A stretch of 36,592 nt of DNA. Origin: Lysobacteraceae bacterium (lineage in GTDB: Bacteria > Pseudomonadota > Gammaproteobacteria > Xanthomonadales > Xanthomonadaceae). How positions within the stretch are numbered: the first letter of the stretch is position 1; the number at the start of each line of letters is the position of its first letter. This document shows, one piece after another, positions 33,412 to 36,592 of the stretch. The notes under the pieces are model-generated. The model saw only the letters and a list, made by a program, of their open reading frames with translations, ran no database searches and had not been told where the DNA came from. The position numbers were made by a program, and so were the translations under genes. The stretch spans positions 1 through 36,592 of the forward strand of contig JAIXTZ010000046.1 in the NCBI GenBank assembly GCA_027483745.1. Direction: 5' to 3'.

Positions 33412-33717
33412 ATGGCCGTTGCGAACGACGAACCCACCTACGTCCCTGACCGCTGGCGCGGGTGGGCGCAAACGATGCGCCATGCGACTTGGCGCGAACG
33501 CAGCGCCTGGTCCCAGACCCAGGGCCGTAACATCGACCGGATCGCCGAGGGCGTCCGCCCCGCCTTGATCGCGTTCGCGATGGATGAGGTGCCGGTGGAG
33601 CACGTCCTCGATCGGATCAATTCCCTGCGCCTGCACTTGCAGCTGATCGAAGCCCAGTGCGTTGCGCTGGAGTGGGAGCGGGCTGCCGCGCCTCCCACCA
33701 ATCGAGCAGCAGGATAA
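33412..33717 (+). CDS. 101-residue hypothetical protein
   Basis: Soluble, acidic-to-neutral protein, opening MAVANDEPTYVPDRWRGWAQ, with a helical C-terminal half (FAMDEVPVEHVLDRINSLRL). The start at 33412 has a very good AAAGGAG site 8 bases upstream; the frame continues back to 33238 but that part reads as noncoding. No family recognised. It is convergent with the 300-residue gene across a short hairpin, at the right edge of the island. Confidence 0.75.
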   Translation: MAVANDEPTYVPDRWRGWAQTMRHATWRERSAWSQTQGRNIDRIAEGVRPALIAFAMDEVPVEHVLDRINSLRLHLQLIEAQCVALEWERAAAPPTNRAAG

Positions 33718-33760
33718 GCGCGACGAGAAGCGGTCCGCACCAGGCATCGCTAGGGCATTC

Positions 33761-33780
33761 GGAGGGCTTGCTAGCCCTCC
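33761..33780. terminator. hairpin between convergent genes
   Basis: A perfect 8-bp stem GGAGGGCT/AGCCCTCC with a 4-base loop ends exactly where the minus-strand gene's stop begins. It sits between two convergent genes and may end both, though T runs are lacking on both sides. Confidence 0.5.
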
Positions 33781-34682
33781 TAGCCATCCCCACTCAACAG
33801 CGGCAGCAGTTCCAGCAGCGCGAGGTGGGACGCCATGGCTTGCTCCCGCGTGGCGTTCTCCTCGCCATAGCGCGCTCCCGGTCGACAATCGATCGTCTCG
33901 ATCAAGTCTTCCGGCAGCGCCACGCCCAGCCCATCCGAGAAGGTCTTGGCTACCTTCTTCAACTTGTGGCCATCCGCCCCAGTCGGGAAGTTGACCTTGG
34001 CGAGGCTCATGAGTCCCTTCATGACCTTCTCGGCGGTCTGCGCGTTGTCCCATCGCGCTTTGTCCCAGCCAATGCCCGAGGCCAGCGCATCCACGCTGTG
34101 CGCATAGTCCAGGCGGGCGGCATCGAACAGCGCGTGATCCGCGAGGCCATCGAACGCGTGGATCGCCGCAGCGCCGCGAAGGAACGTGTCACATATGTGC
34201 CCCGACTCCGCGTCCGTGAGCCGAGCCGCGTAGAAGGGCGTGAAGGATCGAAGGCAGCGGACCACGTTGATCTCTGGCGATCGCACGGAAGGATCGTCGC
34301 GGCCCCACTTCCGATCGGCGTAAACGTTGATCGAGCCGAAGACCACCGGAATGTCGATGCGCAAGATCGTGCCGCGCAGATTCACGGCGACGCATCGGGC
34401 TTCGAAATGGGGACTGGTCCGCTGGCCGTAGACCTGATCGAACCATTGCTTGATCCGACCCAGCAGCGGATGCGTGGCGTCGCCGAACAGCGGAACGGGA
34501 CGCATGCCCGTATGGGCGCCGACCAGGTTCGCTGACTGGATCGACGCCATGAAAGAGCGGTTGTTGGGGACTATCCCGCGCTCCGCGAGGTGCTGATCCA
34601 GGTTGGAGACCATGGCCTCGAATTCCGCATCCGTCTCCGGAAGGCGGGGCCAGGTCCATTTCGCTTCCGATCCGATCCCCAT
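33780..34682 (-). CDS. 300-residue hypothetical protein
   Basis: Soluble protein without recognisable motif. The N-terminus is acidic/Trp (KWTWPRLPETDAEFEAMV), the centre is mixed (RIDIPVVFGSINVYADRKWG), and the C-terminus has LALLELLPLLSGDG. Start at 34682 has AGGAGG 5 bases upstream; an earlier ATG to 34718 is weaker. It has its own well-formed translation start and no operon partner. Being near the right end of the island it could be an element gene or a flanking chromosomal gene; I cannot decide. Confidence 0.7.
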   Translation of the reverse strand: MGIGSEAKWTWPRLPETDAEFEAMVSNLDQHLAERGIVPNNRSFMASIQSANLVGAHTGMRPVPLFGDATHPLLGRIKQWFDQVYGQRTSPHFEARCVAVNLRGTILRIDIPVVFGSINVYADRKWGRDDPSVRSPEINVVRCLRSFTPFYAARLTDAESGHICDTFLRGAAAIHAFDGLADHALFDAARLDYAHSVDALASGIGWDKARWDNAQTAEKVMKGLMSLAKVNFPTGADGHKLKKVAKTFSDGLGVALPEDLIETIDCRPGARYGEENATREQAMASHLALLELLPLLSGDG

Positions 34683-35279
34683 CGCTGCCTCCTTGTCCGC
34701 GATTGCCCAGATGAGCACTAGCCATTAGTGGTGCTTTCAAGCCCCTTCATCAAGCAAGCCGGCATCCTTCGGATGCCGCCTCGTTGACCCTGATGAGCAG
34801 GGTCTTTCGCCAACGGCTCACCCCTTCCGTCCAGGGCCGCATTGCCCCCTGTCCTATCCCTGCGCTGAGTCTGCGGGCCGAGTCAGGTAAACGCTACGCC
34901 GTTGGGCGGGCTAGCAAGCTCACCTAGGCTATCCCCGCCAGGGAGAATGGTGAGGTGTTGTGTGCTGCAAATCGCCAGCGACTTACCCACGCTCGCCAGC
35001 GCCCCTGACCGGCGCGCCAACTCGATTGCCCAGAACCGGCAACCAGATGACCGACTCAGTTCGGCCAAAAGCGGTCATTGAGAAGATATCGCCTCTGTAG
35101 CAACTCACTGACGACTTGGCGACAACGGCTACACTAACGCGAGCGCCACGAGATCCTCTGACGAATAGCGTTTCGCGATGCCTGCTGCAATGGATGGCCT
35201 GTCGTTCTGATTGTGACCGTCGAGGCTGGGAAATCAGATCGCCTGCCGCCGATCGATCGGCTGACGCTACGCAGCAGGC
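34683..35279. other. 597-base gap, probable right junction
   Basis: No gene is supported here. A hairpin CGGCATCC/GGATGCCG (34760-34778, loop TTC) is the clearest structure. The change from accessory to apparently core sequence (the Omp85 gene) must lie in or near this gap. I looked for a copy of the left junction (5280-5400) and found none, so no attR is proposed. TCGGCCAAAAGCGGTCATTG (35062-35081) looks like a dispersed intergenic motif of this bacterial group, from memory only. Confidence 0.4.
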
Positions 35280-36592
35280 TCAGAACGCCCGTCGCACCTC
35301 GACAACCAGTTGCAAGCTGTCCACGTCGCTGGGGCGATTGAGCGGAGCCGCAAGATCGATGTGAACCACGCTGCCCAGTGCGGATCGGGTGTTCCCGAGG
35401 CGAAGGCCGACGCCGACATTGCTGAGCCAGCGGTCCTCATCGTTGGCCAGCCCGTCGTCGCCCCAAGCGCGGCCCACGTCGAGGAAGGCGGCTGCGCCGA
35501 CCCGGAACAGACGGAAGGGATACCAGTTGCTGAAGTAGCGATGCTCAAGGGTGTACAGCACCCGCTTGTCGCCGCCCTGATAGCGGAGGGGAAAGCCCCG
35601 CAAGCCGTTGTCGCCGCCGAGCAGCAAGCGCTGGTCGAAGGATAGCGCCCGGCCGATATCGGCCTGCAGGCGGCTGAACACAAGGTTCCGTTCGGAAAGC
35701 GGGTGGAAGTACTGCGCGTCCAGATGCAGAAGCGCGTCGGCGCCTCGGCGGCCCTCGCGTCGGCCGCTGAGGTCGAGACCCAGGAGCAGGGTCTTCTCGT
35801 GATCAATGGGAAAACCGCGCCTGGCGCCCAGCCGGTAGATCAATGCTTCGCGGTCGCTGCCCAAGCCGGGGCTGGCCCAGCCCAGCATCAGGTTGAGTTG
35901 GGTGCCCAGCAGCACGTCTTCGCTGCGGCCGATCTGGTTGCGGTTCTCCCAAACCCGGAAGTCATCCTCGATCGTCTCCAACTGCAGGAACGGGTATCGA
36001 AGGTCGCGATCGGTTGGAAGCGGTGCGGCGCCGGTGCCGAGCGGATCCGTCTGGAATCGATGGCGGTCGATCGCGAGCCCGACGCTCCAGCGAGAGACCC
36101 AGCCATCGACCAGTCCGGCCGAGGTGCCAAACCAGGCCCGTCCGTTACGCTGCTCTTGGAGGTACTGGTCGACGATCTCGCCACGCTGGTAGACATTCGC
36201 ACGCTGGTTGAGGTCGTCGAGGTCGACGCCGAAGGCTCGGCGCACATCCAGCGCATAGAAGGGACGCTCGAAGCGGGCGCGCCAGCGATTACCGTCGCTG
36301 TTGTCGCCGTAGAACAGTTCGAGCTCGTTGTGGGCGCCGAAGGCATGCGGGTTCAGCGTCTGCAGGCTCACGCCATCGCGGTCGACGTCACTGCTGTAGT
36401 CGATGTCCAACTCGATGCCGCGACCCAGCAGATTAAGTTCCTGAAGCTCGAAGCCGTAGCTGTTGCCGCCGCCGTTCCGACCAAAGCTTACACCGGGGTT
36501 CAGCGACCACACGTCGCGGGTGCGCACGTCGACATCCACCACGCCAGCGCGAGGCGGCGCGGCGTCGATCTGGACGTCGCCGAGAAAACGGT
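35280..36592 (-). CDS. Omp85/BamA-TamA-like outer membrane barrel (partial)
   Basis: C-terminal barrel part of an outer-membrane protein of the Omp85 superfamily, open to the window edge, so the N-terminal region (signal peptide and POTRA domains if present) is outside. About 436 residues are visible. Alternating aromatic/polar beta strands recur (ELDIDYSSDVDRDGVSLQTL, FERPFYALDVRRAFGVDLDD), and the protein ends in the barrel signature Phe (LVVEVRRAF). A D/R-rich segment DQRLLLGGDNGLRGFPLRYQ is the GLRGF/ VRGF-type motif of the Omp85 lid loop. Such barrels insert or translocate outer-membrane proteins or lipids. The visible end is complete and not broken. Confidence 0.85.
   Translation of the reverse strand, partial: RFLGDVQIDAAPPRAGVVDVDVRTRDVWSLNPGVSFGRNGGGNSYGFELQELNLLGRGIELDIDYSSDVDRDGVSLQTLNPHAFGAHNELELFYGDNSDGNRWRARFERPFYALDVRRAFGVDLDDLNQRANVYQRGEIVDQYLQEQRNGRAWFGTSAGLVDGWVSRWSVGLAIDRHRFQTDPLGTGAAPLPTDRDLRYPFLQLETIEDDFRVWENRNQIGRSEDVLLGTQLNLMLGWASPGLGSDREALIYRLGARRGFPIDHEKTLLLGLDLSGRREGRRGADALLHLDAQYFHPLSERNLVFSRLQADIGRALSFDQRLLLGGDNGLRGFPLRYQGGDKRVLYTLEHRYFSNWYPFRLFRVGAAAFLDVGRAWGDDGLANDEDRWLSNVGVGLRLGNTRSALGSVVHIDLAAPLNRPSDVDSLQLVVEVRRAF

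Noticed and set aside
33750..34930. Similar GGGCTNGCTAGC / CTAGGCTATCCCC stretches near 33760 and 34905 as a direct repeat
   Set aside because: The similarity is short and gapped and one copy is part of a hairpin; it does not match the left junction and is not evidence of an attachment site.
1..36592. CRISPR array, insertion sequence, rRNA or complete tRNA
   Set aside because: I read through both strands for spaced repeats, transposase motifs with terminal inverted repeats, and tRNA/rRNA signatures and found none that hold up.

Overview
The window looks like the chromosome of a high-GC gammaproteobacterium, most likely of the Xanthomonadaceae/Lysobacteraceae (Lysobacter, Luteimonas or a relative). 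This rests on the RNase E catalytic half, which is plainly gammaproteobacterial, on its very Arg- and Ala-rich tail, and on overall codon use. No rRNA or marker gene is present, so the genus is not fixed.

Layout. 1-5.1 kb is core chromosome: rne with its leader, a convergent GacA/UvrY-type response regulator, and a SAM-dependent methyltransferase. From about 5.3 to about 34.7 kb lies an accessory island. Its left edge carries a P4-type tyrosine integrase (5469-6668), a gene ending in an AlpA/excisionase-like helix-turn-helix, and an RSF1010-like MOBQ relaxase with a recognisable oriT (TAAGTGCG at 8715-8722). I infer an integrative mobilizable element: it has its own integrase and relaxase, but I see no conjugation machinery. 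35.3 kb to the end is again probably core: an Omp85/BamA-like outer-membrane barrel cut by the window edge.

Defence cargo. (1) A tightly overlapped six-gene minus-strand operon, hsdM-hsdS-(2-TM protein)-(Trp-rich protein)-(GIY-YIG)-hsdR, 17672 to 9251. (2) Divergent from it, a three-gene type II (E2-only) CBASS operon: CD-NTase, E2-like protein with a SEC-C-like cysteine tail, and a two-TM SAVED effector (18045-21084). (3) A Gabija-like pair, OLD-type ATPase/TOPRIM nuclease and UvrD-like helicase (30079-33217). Stop and start codons overlap in each operon, suggesting coupled translation.

Between the CBASS and Gabija operons (21.1-28.0 kb) is a block of plasmid/phage-like housekeeping genes, mostly on the minus strand: YqaJ-type nuclease, a Gp3-like (recombination directionality factor-like) protein, small proteins, a lipoprotein, a membrane protein, DUF932, DUF3987 and small partners. 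The one plus-strand gene is an XRE regulator with a clear palindromic operator in its own promoter. Several minus-strand genes are preceded within 15-50 nt by strong intrinsic-terminator-like hairpins, which would insulate or attenuate each gene.

The least explained parts are the two coupled unknown genes inside the type I restriction-modification operon, the unusual E2 tail in CBASS, the unknown genes at the right margin, and the exact ends of the island, which I could not define by a direct repeat.
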